From: Geobacter sp. UBA2189
Lineage (GTDB): Bacteria; Desulfobacterota; Desulfuromonadia; Geobacterales; Pseudopelobacteraceae
Assembly: GCA_002328035.1 (NCBI GenBank)
Contig: DCVL01000034.1
Coordinates: 1-21,383, forward strand
Reading direction: 5' to 3'
DNA length: 21,383 nucleotides
In this document: positions 1-8,089 of the stretch, in pieces
Layout of the letters: the number at the start of each line of letters is the position of its first letter
Numbering within the stretch: position 1 is the stretch's first letter
Translations under genes and position numbers: made by a program
Notes under the pieces: generated by a model
Told to the model about the DNA's origin: nothing
The model's input: only the letters and a program-made list of their open reading frames with translations
Databases searched by the model: none

Positions 1-16
1 AATTAAAAAATCATAA

Positions 17-22
17 TATAAT
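17..22 (+). promoter_or_regulatory. possible -10 element of the activase unit
   Basis: A perfect TATAAT sits about 64 nt before the first start codon. Its -35 box would lie just outside the left edge of the window, so the promoter cannot be completed here. The DNA is very AT-rich, which makes a chance match likely. A 6-bp inverted repeat (AGACTG at 43-48, CAGTCT at 67-72) lies between it and the gene and could be a small leader hairpin or an operator half-site pair. Confidence 0.2.
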
Positions 23-85
23 ATCTGTCAATCTTTTATTGAAGACTGATCGCAGAGTCAGAATAACAGTCTGCAATGAATCAAA

Positions 86-1909
86 ATGGCCAGAATTCCA
101 GAAACCAAGTATAATACCGGTATAGATATTGGCTCGACGACCGCCAAGATTGCGATTGTTGACTCCGGTCAGAATATAGTCTTCTCCGATTATCAGCGCC
201 ATAATCTGAAAATAACTGATGCCATTATTGATCTTCTTAACAAAGCCAAAGAACAATCAGGAAATTTAAATCTGGCCATTACAATCACCGGTTCTGCGGG
301 GATGGGTCTCTCCGAGCGGGTTGGAATACCATTTATCCAGGAGATAATAGCTTCGATAGAGGTTGTAAAAACTCAATTTCCAGATGTTAAAGCGCTTGTA
401 GATATTGGCGGAGAAGATTCAAAGATGATCTTTTTCGCACAGGGCAAACAGCCGGATATAAGGATGAACGGTCACTGTGCTGGTGGAACCGGCGCTTTTA
501 TAGATCAGATGAGTCAATTACTTAACGTCTCGCTTACCGAACTTAATCAGCTCGCTGAAAAACATACAAATATTTATCCAATTGCATCCAGATGCGGGGT
601 TTTTGCAAAGACTGATATCCAGAACCTGCTGGCACGAAAGATACCAAAAGAAGATATTGCCGCTTCTGTCTTTCACGCTGTTTCCATCCAGACCATTAAT
701 ACCCTTGCCAGAGGCACCAATATATCTCCTAAGATCCTGTTTTCTGGTGGCCCTTTTACCTTCTTACCGGAATTAGGCAAAATATTTAAGACAAATTTAA
801 GACTTAAGGATGATGATGTTATTATGACAAAACATCCTGAGCTTATTTCTGCCATCGGCGCAACCCTGGATCCTTCCGTTAACAGACTTGATATTTCAAT
901 TTCCGATCTGATTGATTTAATTTCAAGCCGTTCAGAAGTGATCAACCTTAAATCGGATCGTCTTGACGCCCTGTTCTCTGATAAAACTGAAATGGATGAC
1001 TGGATTAGCGATAAAAACAAGGTAAGGGTAAAACGCACACCTATTGAGAAATATGATGGTGAAAACTGTTTTATAGGCATTGATTCTGGCTCCACAACCA
1101 CCAAAATCTGTGTAATAGGTTCAAAAAAGGAACTGTTGTTCAGTTATTACGTTCATAATAACGGAAATCCAATAGAGACTGTAAAAGATGGACTCGAATC
1201 CTTCAGGAATGAACTGCGCCATGCAGACAAGGATCTAAAAGCTGCAAGAACCGCAGTTACCGGATATGGAGAGGACTTAATAAAAGCAGCTTTCGGTATT
1301 GATGACGGAATAGTTGAAACATTGGCGCACTGCAAGGCAGCCCAGTATTTTAACAAAAATGCAACATTTGTAATGGATATAGGCGGTCAGGACATGAAGG
1401 CCATTTTTATCGACAATGGCATAGTTAACAGGATAGAGTTGAACGAATCATGTTCTTCGGGCTGTGGCTCATTTATTGAAACCTTCGGCAATTCACTTGG
1501 CTACAAGGTCGCGGATTTTGCATCTTTGGCCTGTACAGCCGAATCTCCATGTGACTTGGGGACACGTTGCACTGTTTTTATGAATTCCAAAGTAAAACAG
1601 TCTCTTAGAGAAAATGCTACAACAGAGGATATAGCGGCCGGATTATCATATTCAGTTATCAAAAATGCGTTGTATAAGGTTTTAAAACTTAAAGATGCTT
1701 CTGAGTTGGGCGAACATATTGTAGTCCAGGGTGGAACCTTTAAAAATCTCTCAGTTCTTAAAGCCTTAGAAGACCTTACAGGAAAAAAGGTGACCTGTTC
1801 CGATATCCCTGAGCAGATGGGAGCTTTTGGGGCAGCGCTTATAGCCTTTGAGTCATTTGGATCAAATCAAAATCAGTTAACTACCGATTCTGCTCCAGTT
1901 GTGTGCTGA
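86..1909 (+). CDS. double-domain BcrA/BadF-type 2-hydroxyacyl-CoA dehydratase activase (ATPase)
   Basis: 607 aa with two consecutive BcrAD/BadFG (ASKHA-fold ATPase) domains, roughly residues 12-262 and 328-587. Each repeats the family pattern: a phosphate-1 loop (DIGSTTAKIAIVD; GIDSGSTTTKICVIG), a phosphate-2 loop (VDIGGEDSK; MDIGGQDMK) and two cysteines exactly 39 residues apart (C131/C170 and C456/C495). That is the spacing of the cysteines that bridge one [4Fe-4S] cluster in the homodimeric activator HgdC. Domain 2 has an extra cysteine, C460 (CSSGC). In the known family, ATP hydrolysis drives a low-potential electron into a partner dehydratase or reductase; the substrate here is unknown. 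The start is set by an in-frame stop at 77-79; there is no clear Shine-Dalgarno (SD) sequence. The next gene is in the same frame 33 nt downstream. Activase identity is secure; physiological role is not. Confidence 0.9.
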   Translation: MARIPETKYNTGIDIGSTTAKIAIVDSGQNIVFSDYQRHNLKITDAIIDLLNKAKEQSGNLNLAITITGSAGMGLSERVGIPFIQEIIASIEVVKTQFPDVKALVDIGGEDSKMIFFAQGKQPDIRMNGHCAGGTGAFIDQMSQLLNVSLTELNQLAEKHTNIYPIASRCGVFAKTDIQNLLARKIPKEDIAASVFHAVSIQTINTLARGTNISPKILFSGGPFTFLPELGKIFKTNLRLKDDDVIMTKHPELISAIGATLDPSVNRLDISISDLIDLISSRSEVINLKSDRLDALFSDKTEMDDWISDKNKVRVKRTPIEKYDGENCFIGIDSGSTTTKICVIGSKKELLFSYYVHNNGNPIETVKDGLESFRNELRHADKDLKAARTAVTGYGEDLIKAAFGIDDGIVETLAHCKAAQYFNKNATFVMDIGGQDMKAIFIDNGIVNRIELNESCSSGCGSFIETFGNSLGYKVADFASLACTAESPCDLGTRCTVFMNSKVKQSLRENATTEDIAAGLSYSVIKNALYKVLKLKDASELGEHIVVQGGTFKNLSVLKALEDLTGKKVTCSDIPEQMGAFGAALIAFESFGSNQNQLTTDSAPVVC

Positions 1910-1942
1910 TAAACATCAATCTCCATTCAGAAACCACTTAAT

Positions 1943-4417
1943 ATGCCCCTAGATTTAGCAAATCTCAATTCTACAACTGCATACAAGACAAAACAGATTA
2001 CCTGCAAAGGATGTGAAAATCTGTGCCTGGTAACAGTTTACACATTTCCAAATGGCAACGTCTTTCATTCAGGAAACAAGTGCGAAAAGGTTTTCTACAA
2101 CAAGGGGACTAAAAACGATAAGGGATTTAATCTTTATGATTATAAACTGAAACTGCTTTTCAACCGTGATACTAGTGCGGTGGGAAAGAGACGTTGCAGC
2201 ATTGGAATCCCTAAGGCCTTAAGTATTTTTGAAAATTTCCCGTTTTGGAATACACTGCTCACCAATTGTGGAATAGAAGTGCTGCTTTCCTCATTTTCAA
2301 CCATGAAGCTGTTTGAAAAGGGATTAGGCACTATTATGTCCGACAGCATCTGTTTTCCTGCAAAATTGATCCATGGCCATATTTTTGATCTTGCCGAGAA
2401 GAAAGTAGACAGAATTTTCTACCCTCTCGTCGTTTTTGAAAAAAACAGCTTCAAAGAAGCTGAAAGTTCCTATAATTGTCCGATTGTAAGCAGTTATTCT
2501 GATGTACTAAGAAGCGCTGTAAATACGGAAGAAAGATTTAATATTCCGTTTGATTCACCTGTCATAAACTTTAATGATGAAAAACTGTTGATAAAGGCTT
2601 GTTATAATTATCTTAAACAATTTAGCGTTTCTAAATCTCTTTTTCTTGAAGCTTTTGGGAAAGCCATAGAAGAACAGCAGAAGTTTAAAGAGCTGCTTGA
2701 ACAAAAAACTTCAGAGATTATAGATATTGCAAGGCAGGAAAGTCGATTTGTTGTTGTATTGGCTGGAAGACCCTATCATATAGACAGCCTTATAAATCAC
2801 AAAACGCCTGAAGTCCTTGCTGATATGGGTGTTGATGTTTTAACTGAAGACTCTCTCCCCCAACCCCACAAATCCAGGCTTGATAATCTGCATGTAATCC
2901 CGCAGTGGAATTATCCTAACCGGATATTTAACGCTGCTCAATGGGTGAGTGAACAACCGAATAATTTTCAGTTTGTACAGTTTAACTCTTTTGGCTGTGG
3001 CCCTGATGCAATTGTTGTTGATGAATGCATTGATATTCTTAAAGCTGGCGGGAAGATTCATACACTCATCCGAATAGATGAGATCACAAGCACAGGTTCC
3101 GTCCGGTTACGTCTGCGCTCAATGATAGAATCTATAAGGCTTAGAAATGATGACCTTGAAACATACAAAAAGAAACGTATTGTAACTCCTCCATTTGAAG
3201 TTAAAGATAGGCAAAGAATTATTGTTGGGCCTTATTTTGCCGATATCTATTCAGATCTCTTGCCTGCTCTTTTCGCAAATGCAGGTTACAAGTACATAAA
3301 CCTCCCAAAGCCTGATAAAAATTCTGTGCAGTATGGCCTTAAATATTCAAACAACGAAATCTGCTATCCGGCAACCATTATCGTCGGAGATTTTATCAAG
3401 TTTCTTAAATCAGGAAATTACAAGAGAAACGAGATAGCTGTTGCAATTACACAAACCGGTGGCCAATGCCGTGCATCAACATACCTGCAACTTATAAAAA
3501 AGGCGATGATAGCAGCCGGTTTTGATGATATTCCACTTCTGGCAATAGGAACAGCCGGCAAAACAATAAACCCTCAGCCAGGGTTCACTATAGACTGGAA
3601 GAAATTGCTGCCAATCACTTTTTCAGCAATGTTATACGCTGATTCTCTTGCAATGATGTATTACGCTACAATTGTCAGAGAGGCCAATAAGGGTGACACT
3701 CAGCTAATACTTGATAAATTTATTCAGTCCTCATTTGAACCTATTAGTAACAATGAGACAAAAAAAATATTCGAATTACTCAAGCAGGCTGTAAAAGAAT
3801 TCAACGCCATCCCAATTATTGATAAAAACTACCCCAAGATTGGAGTGGTTGGTGAAATTTATGTTAAATACAACTCGTTCGGTCACCATAATGTTGTTAA
3901 CTGGCTGATTAACCAAGGAATTGAAACCGTAGTTCCACCTATTGTAGATTTCTTTATTCAGGAGTTGGTCAATATCAAGGTTAACGACAAGGCTCATCTC
4001 TCAGAAACCGGTTTTATGACCAGCCTCTTTCTTACTTACACAGAAATTATGGCAAACCGGATGATTCATAAGTTTGACAATATCAATAAGAAATTTCGCT
4101 ATTACAGACCGTTTCACAAGATTAGACATGCAGCATATAAAGCCTCAAAGATTCTGAACCTTGTAAATCAATTTGGTGAAGGCTGGCTCATACCTGCTGA
4201 GATAGCCATGTTTGCTGAGAGTGGAATCAACAATGTGATCAGTTTACAACCGTTTGGATGTATTGCTAACCATGTAATTTCAAAAGGTGTTGAAAAGAGG
4301 ATTAAGGATATTTATCCAGATATGAATCTGTTGTTTTTGGATTTTGATGATGGTACCAGCGAGGTAAATATTTTGAATCGTTTACACTTTATGGTCAAAA
4401 ATGTAAAAAACAGTTGA
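1943..4417 (+). CDS. DUF2229 / HgdB-like partner of the CoA-dehydratase activase
   Basis: 824 aa. The N-terminus carries a small cysteine cluster (C21, C24, C28 and C47 in CKGCENLC...GNKC), typical of the section that follows the two activase domains in long Geobacter-type fusion proteins. A DUF2229 domain comes next (about residues 80-300: SIGIPKALS, SDSICFPAKL). HgdB/dehydratase-like segments follow: LAGRPYHID, FNSFGCGPD (C352), NNEICYPAT (C474), TQTGGQCRAS (C509), KIGVVGEIYVKYN and QPFGCIANH (C773). These spaced cysteines could hold an Fe-S cluster, as in HgdB or double-cubane proteins; that is inference. The ATG at 1943 follows tandem stops of the activase and has no good SD, so translation may be coupled to the upstream gene. 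Probably acts as a complex with it. No separate dehydratase subunit genes are nearby. Confidence 0.85.
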   Translation: MPLDLANLNSTTAYKTKQITCKGCENLCLVTVYTFPNGNVFHSGNKCEKVFYNKGTKNDKGFNLYDYKLKLLFNRDTSAVGKRRCSIGIPKALSIFENFPFWNTLLTNCGIEVLLSSFSTMKLFEKGLGTIMSDSICFPAKLIHGHIFDLAEKKVDRIFYPLVVFEKNSFKEAESSYNCPIVSSYSDVLRSAVNTEERFNIPFDSPVINFNDEKLLIKACYNYLKQFSVSKSLFLEAFGKAIEEQQKFKELLEQKTSEIIDIARQESRFVVVLAGRPYHIDSLINHKTPEVLADMGVDVLTEDSLPQPHKSRLDNLHVIPQWNYPNRIFNAAQWVSEQPNNFQFVQFNSFGCGPDAIVVDECIDILKAGGKIHTLIRIDEITSTGSVRLRLRSMIESIRLRNDDLETYKKKRIVTPPFEVKDRQRIIVGPYFADIYSDLLPALFANAGYKYINLPKPDKNSVQYGLKYSNNEICYPATIIVGDFIKFLKSGNYKRNEIAVAITQTGGQCRASTYLQLIKKAMIAAGFDDIPLLAIGTAGKTINPQPGFTIDWKKLLPITFSAMLYADSLAMMYYATIVREANKGDTQLILDKFIQSSFEPISNNETKKIFELLKQAVKEFNAIPIIDKNYPKIGVVGEIYVKYNSFGHHNVVNWLINQGIETVVPPIVDFFIQELVNIKVNDKAHLSETGFMTSLFLTYTEIMANRMIHKFDNINKKFRYYRPFHKIRHAAYKASKILNLVNQFGEGWLIPAEIAMFAESGINNVISLQPFGCIANHVISKGVEKRIKDIYPDMNLLFLDFDDGTSEVNILNRLHFMVKNVKNS

Positions 4418-4442
4418 TAATTCCTTCCATATTCAAGTCATT

Positions 4443-4499
4443 CGGTTGAGCAGGCAGTATTAGATTACAACCTGCTCAACCGTTCTTTTATCTTATTTT
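4443..4499 (+). terminator. intrinsic terminator of the activase unit
   Basis: A perfect 12-bp stem (CGGTTGAGCAGG at 4443-4454 with CCTGCTCAACCG at 4471-4482) has a 16-nt loop and is followed on the plus strand by a T-rich tail (TTCTTTTATCTTATTTTA). It lies between two convergent genes. Read on the minus strand the stem also sits just past the htpG stop, but no U-run follows there, so it should be weaker in that direction. Confidence 0.85.
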
Positions 4500-6427
4500 A
4501 CCGCCTTTACCATAAGTTCACTTACAAGCTTTGTAAACTTGAGCGGATCCTTTATTGGCGTACCTTCAGTCAATAGAGCCTGATCATAGAGCAGATCTGC
4601 ATAATCAAGGAGACGAGCATCCTCTGCACTCTGTTTGTGCATCTCGCTCATTACCTTAACTATAGGATGGTCAGGGTTCAGTTCAAGTACCCGCTTTGAT
4701 TCAGGCACGGCCTGATTCATAGCCTTCATTATACGTTCCATATTTGCATTCATGCCATATTCATCGGCGACAAGGCAGCAGGCGCTGTCAGTGAGTCGGT
4801 TACTGAAGCGAACCTCTTTAATCTTACTATCCAGGCGGGTTTTTATCAGCTCAAGCAGCGTGCCAAACTCTTTCTTGGCCTCTTCCTGTTTCTTTTCCTT
4901 TTCCTTCTTCTCGTCCTCGCTATCCAGATCGAGATCACCGCGGTCAACAGCCTTAAGTTTTTTCTCCTTATATTCAAAAAGGGATTGAACCACCCACTCA
5001 TCAACAGGATCCGTCAGAAAGAGTACCTCAAATCCCTTTACACGGAATGCCTCAAGAAGAGGTGACTGTTCAAGAGCCTCACGATTCTCACCTGTGATGT
5101 AATAGATCTCTTTCTGGCTCTCTGGCATACGTTCAACATACTGTTTGAGGGAAACAAATTCTCCATCCAGGTTTTTTGTACTCTGAAAGAGGATCAGATC
5201 CTGCAGCTTTTCTTTGTTGGCATAGTCAAAGTGCAGCCCTTCCTTAATAACAGGACCGAACTCTTTCCAGAAGGTCAGGTAATCTTCATATTCCTTTTCC
5301 TTAAGGTCTGAAAGGGTAGAAAGAACCTTGTTTACAAGACTCTTCTGAATCCGCTTTATCTGTACGTCCTCCTGCAATATCTCGCGGGAAACATTCAACG
5401 GCAGATCGGAAGAATCAACAACACCACGAACAAAGCGAAGGTAATCAGGAAGGAGCGTGTCACACTTTTCAGTAATAAAAACCCTCTTTACATAAAGCTG
5501 TATTCCACGCTTGCGCTCTGCCATAAAGAGATCAAAAGGTTTCTTTGCAGGAAGATAGAGCAGCGCCTTAAATTCACTGGTTCCCTCTGCAGCAAAATGT
5601 ATGGTCTTGAAGGGATCCTCAAAGTCATGTGAGACATGCTTGTAAAATTCCTTATATTCCTCTTCCGTCACCTCACTCTTGGGACGTGCCCAGATCGCCT
5701 TCATAGAGTTTAGTGTCTGCTCCTTAATCTTATCTATAGTGCCAGCCCCTTCAATTTCCTCTCCATCTACACCTTTGGGAGTTTCGGTACGGGTAACATC
5801 CATACAAACAGGATACTGAATAAAATCGGAGTATTTCTTTACTATATTCCGGATCTTCCACTCATCCAGATAATCTTTGAACTCCTCTTTAAGGTGCAGA
5901 ACTATCTCAGTACCCCTATCCTCCTTGGTACAATCCTCAATGGTGTATGAACCATCGCCGATTGACTCCCAACGTGTGCCATGAGCAGAGTCTCCGGCTC
6001 TACGAGTTGTCAATATAACGTTGTCTGCAACCATAAAAGACGCATAGAAACCAACTCCAAACTGACCTATCAACTCCGGTTGCTCTGCTGCGGCAGCATC
6101 CTTCATCGCCTGAACAAATGACTTGGTGCCAGATTTTGCAATTGTGCCAATATTTTCTTCAACCTCAGCCATTGACATCCCGATACCGTTATCACGAATT
6201 GTCAATGTTCCGGCATCCTTGTCCGGGACAAGTTTGATCTTCCAGTCACTGTTACCTTCAAGAATAGACTCATTTGACTGGGCTTCAAAACGAACCTTGT
6301 CAATAGCATCAGAGCTGTTTGAGATCAGTTCCCTCAGAAAGATATCACGGTTTGAATATAGCGAATGAATAACAAGATCCAGCAGTTGTTTTACTTCAGT
6401 TTGAAACTGTTTTGTTGCTTTGGACAT
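4493..6427 (-). CDS. htpG: chaperone HtpG (bacterial Hsp90)
   Basis: 644 aa, close to the usual 620-650 for HtpG. The N-terminal GHKL ATPase has the nucleotide-site motifs ELISNSSDAIDK (catalytic E33, Mg-binding N37), DNGIGM (D79) and the lid segment GQFGVGFYASF. The middle domain has the conserved SREILQED near residue 350. A lysine/glutamate-rich charged stretch (about residues 490-515) leads towards the C-terminal dimerisation domain. As in other bacterial homologues there is no C-terminal MEEVD. The protein is a cytosolic ATP-dependent chaperone that remodels clients with DnaK. The start is supported by an SD (AAGGAGA, plus-strand 6437-6443) 9 nt before the ATG. It is the last gene of the minus-strand string, 117 nt after the TPR gene; no convincing terminator or heat-shock promoter is visible in that gap. 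Confidence 0.97.
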   Translation of the reverse strand: MSKATKQFQTEVKQLLDLVIHSLYSNRDIFLRELISNSSDAIDKVRFEAQSNESILEGNSDWKIKLVPDKDAGTLTIRDNGIGMSMAEVEENIGTIAKSGTKSFVQAMKDAAAAEQPELIGQFGVGFYASFMVADNVILTTRRAGDSAHGTRWESIGDGSYTIEDCTKEDRGTEIVLHLKEEFKDYLDEWKIRNIVKKYSDFIQYPVCMDVTRTETPKGVDGEEIEGAGTIDKIKEQTLNSMKAIWARPKSEVTEEEYKEFYKHVSHDFEDPFKTIHFAAEGTSEFKALLYLPAKKPFDLFMAERKRGIQLYVKRVFITEKCDTLLPDYLRFVRGVVDSSDLPLNVSREILQEDVQIKRIQKSLVNKVLSTLSDLKEKEYEDYLTFWKEFGPVIKEGLHFDYANKEKLQDLILFQSTKNLDGEFVSLKQYVERMPESQKEIYYITGENREALEQSPLLEAFRVKGFEVLFLTDPVDEWVVQSLFEYKEKKLKAVDRGDLDLDSEDEKKEKEKKQEEAKKEFGTLLELIKTRLDSKIKEVRFSNRLTDSACCLVADEYGMNANMERIMKAMNQAVPESKRVLELNPDHPIVKVMSEMHKQSAEDARLLDYADLLYDQALLTEGTPIKDPLKFTKLVSELMVKAVK

Positions 6428-6544
6428 ATTGACAGGTCTCCTTGAATAGAATGTAATTAGAACGAAAGATAAACATCAAGACTTAAAAATCAAGGGGCAT
6501 GCTGAAAGTAATAACTGATAAGAATATTGGAGTACGAAGAACCT

Positions 6545-7123
6545 CTATTTTGTGGCAGGAAGCTGTTTAAGCATCTCTCTTGCCTGCTGGGCAAGACTGC
6601 TTGTTTGATCGTGTTTCAAGAGAGATTCAAATACCTCGCGAGCCTTTTCAGGTTTTTTAAGATCTACCGCATAGACAATGCCTATATTGTAAAGGGATTG
6701 AAAATGATTTGGATCAACCTTGTTTGCTTTTTCAAAATTTGCAAGGGCACGATCGAAAAAGCCGAGGGCACGCAACATAACCCCCTGATCAGTAAGTACG
6801 TTAGCGTTATTTGGTTCAATAGCCAGTGCTTTGCTGTAGGTCTGCACCGCTTTTTGTGCCTGATTTGAATCAAAGTACTTGTTCCCCAGCTCAATCAAGG
6901 CTCTAAGGTTCATGGGCTCTTTATCAACAAGCAGTTCAAGCTCTTTTATGCGTGCGGTTATCTCCGCAGGTTCCAGGCCTGAAGCTGCAACCTGTTGTTC
7001 TTTTTGGTTTTGAGTTACAGATGCTGTAGCACTGGCAGAAATAAACCTGGCACCTACAAGCAAACCAAGTAAAAATCCGATAATCAGAGCGGCTACAGCA
7101 ATAATGGCTGATTCTTTTCTCAC
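6545..7123 (-). CDS. membrane-anchored TPR protein cotranslated with secF
   Basis: 192 aa beginning at GTG. The N-terminus is short and basic (MRKES) followed by one hydrophobic segment (about residues 6-30) with no lipobox or clear cleavage site. It is therefore probably an uncleaved signal anchor with the rest outside the membrane. Three tetratricopeptide repeats follow (about residues 75-180; consensus features such as ALAIEPNNANV and ANKVDPNHFQS), preceded by a helical linker (EITARIKELELLVDKEP). TPRs bind proteins; no enzyme motif is present. The GTG is 4 nt from the secF stop, with a weak SD (AAAGG) inside the secF end, so translation is probably coupled. The position suggests a function near the Sec translocon or envelope assembly, but no named family can be assigned. 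Confidence 0.8.
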   Translation of the reverse strand: MRKESAIIAVAALIIGFLLGLLVGARFISASATASVTQNQKEQQVAASGLEPAEITARIKELELLVDKEPMNLRALIELGNKYFDSNQAQKAVQTYSKALAIEPNNANVLTDQGVMLRALGFFDRALANFEKANKVDPNHFQSLYNIGIVYAVDLKKPEKAREVFESLLKHDQTSSLAQQAREMLKQLPATK

Positions 7124-7127
7124 GTTT

Positions 7128-8075
7128 TTATGCCTTTGCCGGCTGTGTATTTCCGGTTTTGCCTGGTTCCTTGTTCAAGGCACGCTGCTCAAGCAGGAGA
7201 ACTACGGGGCTGGCAACAAATACTGAAGAATAGACTCCAACTATAATCCCTACGAGGAGCGCAAAAGAAAAGTCATGAATAACTTCCCCACCCCAGACAA
7301 AGAGTGCAATTGCTGCAAGAAATGTTGTAAGCGATGTTATGATGCTTCGAGAAAGAACTTCATTTATGCTGTTGTTAAAGATCTTGTGAAGAGAACCTTT
7401 TAAATCTTTATGAAGATTTTCCCTTATCCGGTCAAAAACAACAACTGTATCGGTAAGTGAGTATCCTGCAATGGTTAATACCGCAGTTATAAACAACAGG
7501 TTGAACTCCCTGCCTGTAAGATAGTAGACAGCAAACATTGCCAAAACATCGTGGAGCGTAGCTATTACAGCTCCGATTCCAAATTTGAAATCAAATCTCC
7601 AAGCAATGTAACAGATTATCCCCAACATAGAGATAGCAACAGCTATAATGGTGTCTTTGCGAAGTTTTGCACCTATTGAAGGACCAATCTCCGTTGTGCT
7701 TTCAACCGCTACCTTCATATCAGGATAGGCTTTTGTAAAGGCAGCAGGAACTATCTCTGCCGCCTTTCCAACAGCCAAAGCACTTTTTTGTGGAAGTTTG
7801 ACAAGAAGTTTGTTCCCGTCCTTGACCTCCTGTAGCTCAAACTCCGCAATTCCACCATTATGAAGAACTTTACGTGCGTCAGCTATTGGAACTGCTTTAT
7901 CAAATTTAACCTGGATTGATGTACCACCTGTAAAGTCAATCCCCATGTTGGCAACTCCTCTTGCCATCTGGATAATAGCAAAAAGGCCAACAAGTGAGAT
8001 GATAATTGAGATAACAAAAGAAATATTGCGTTTTCCTATAAAATCAAAACTGGTTTTTCCAAGAAATTCCATCAT
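7128..8075 (-). CDS. secF: protein translocase subunit SecF
   Basis: 315 aa, normal for SecF. It has a first membrane segment at about residues 18-38, then the periplasmic domain opening with GIDFTGGTSIQVKF, then five more membrane segments. The family signature YSLTDTVVVFDRIREN carries the conserved membrane Asp and Arg implicated in proton-coupled movement. SecDF uses the proton-motive force to pull secreted proteins from the SecYEG channel on the outer face of the inner membrane. The start is the first of two adjacent ATG codons. Its SD (GAGGGGT, plus strand 8084-8090) overlaps the secD stop, giving a 14-nt gap and probable coupling. Confidence 0.97.
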   Translation of the reverse strand: MMEFLGKTSFDFIGKRNISFVISIIISLVGLFAIIQMARGVANMGIDFTGGTSIQVKFDKAVPIADARKVLHNGGIAEFELQEVKDGNKLLVKLPQKSALAVGKAAEIVPAAFTKAYPDMKVAVESTTEIGPSIGAKLRKDTIIAVAISMLGIICYIAWRFDFKFGIGAVIATLHDVLAMFAVYYLTGREFNLLFITAVLTIAGYSLTDTVVVFDRIRENLHKDLKGSLHKIFNNSINEVLSRSIITSLTTFLAAIALFVWGGEVIHDFSFALLVGIIVGVYSSVFVASPVVLLLEQRALNKEPGKTGNTQPAKA

Positions 8076-8089
8076 GGCAGAATACCCCT

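Noticed and set aside
1895..1945. TGA at 1907-1909 as a selenocysteine codon or programmed read-through joining the two activase-unit genes
   Set aside because: The TGA is followed immediately by an in-frame TAA, so recoding one codon would not join the frames. No SECIS-like hairpin was evident just downstream.
4752..4988. Ser-rich plus-strand open frame antisense to htpG
   Set aside because: It is the reverse complement of the Lys/Glu-rich region of HtpG; the low-complexity serine content is a by-product.
6444..6540. Heat-shock (sigma-32-like) or sigma-70 promoter of htpG
   Set aside because: A CCCCTTGAT-like -10 lacks a credible -35 at normal spacing. The best sigma-70 candidate (TTGATG-18-TACATT) would start transcription at the SD itself.
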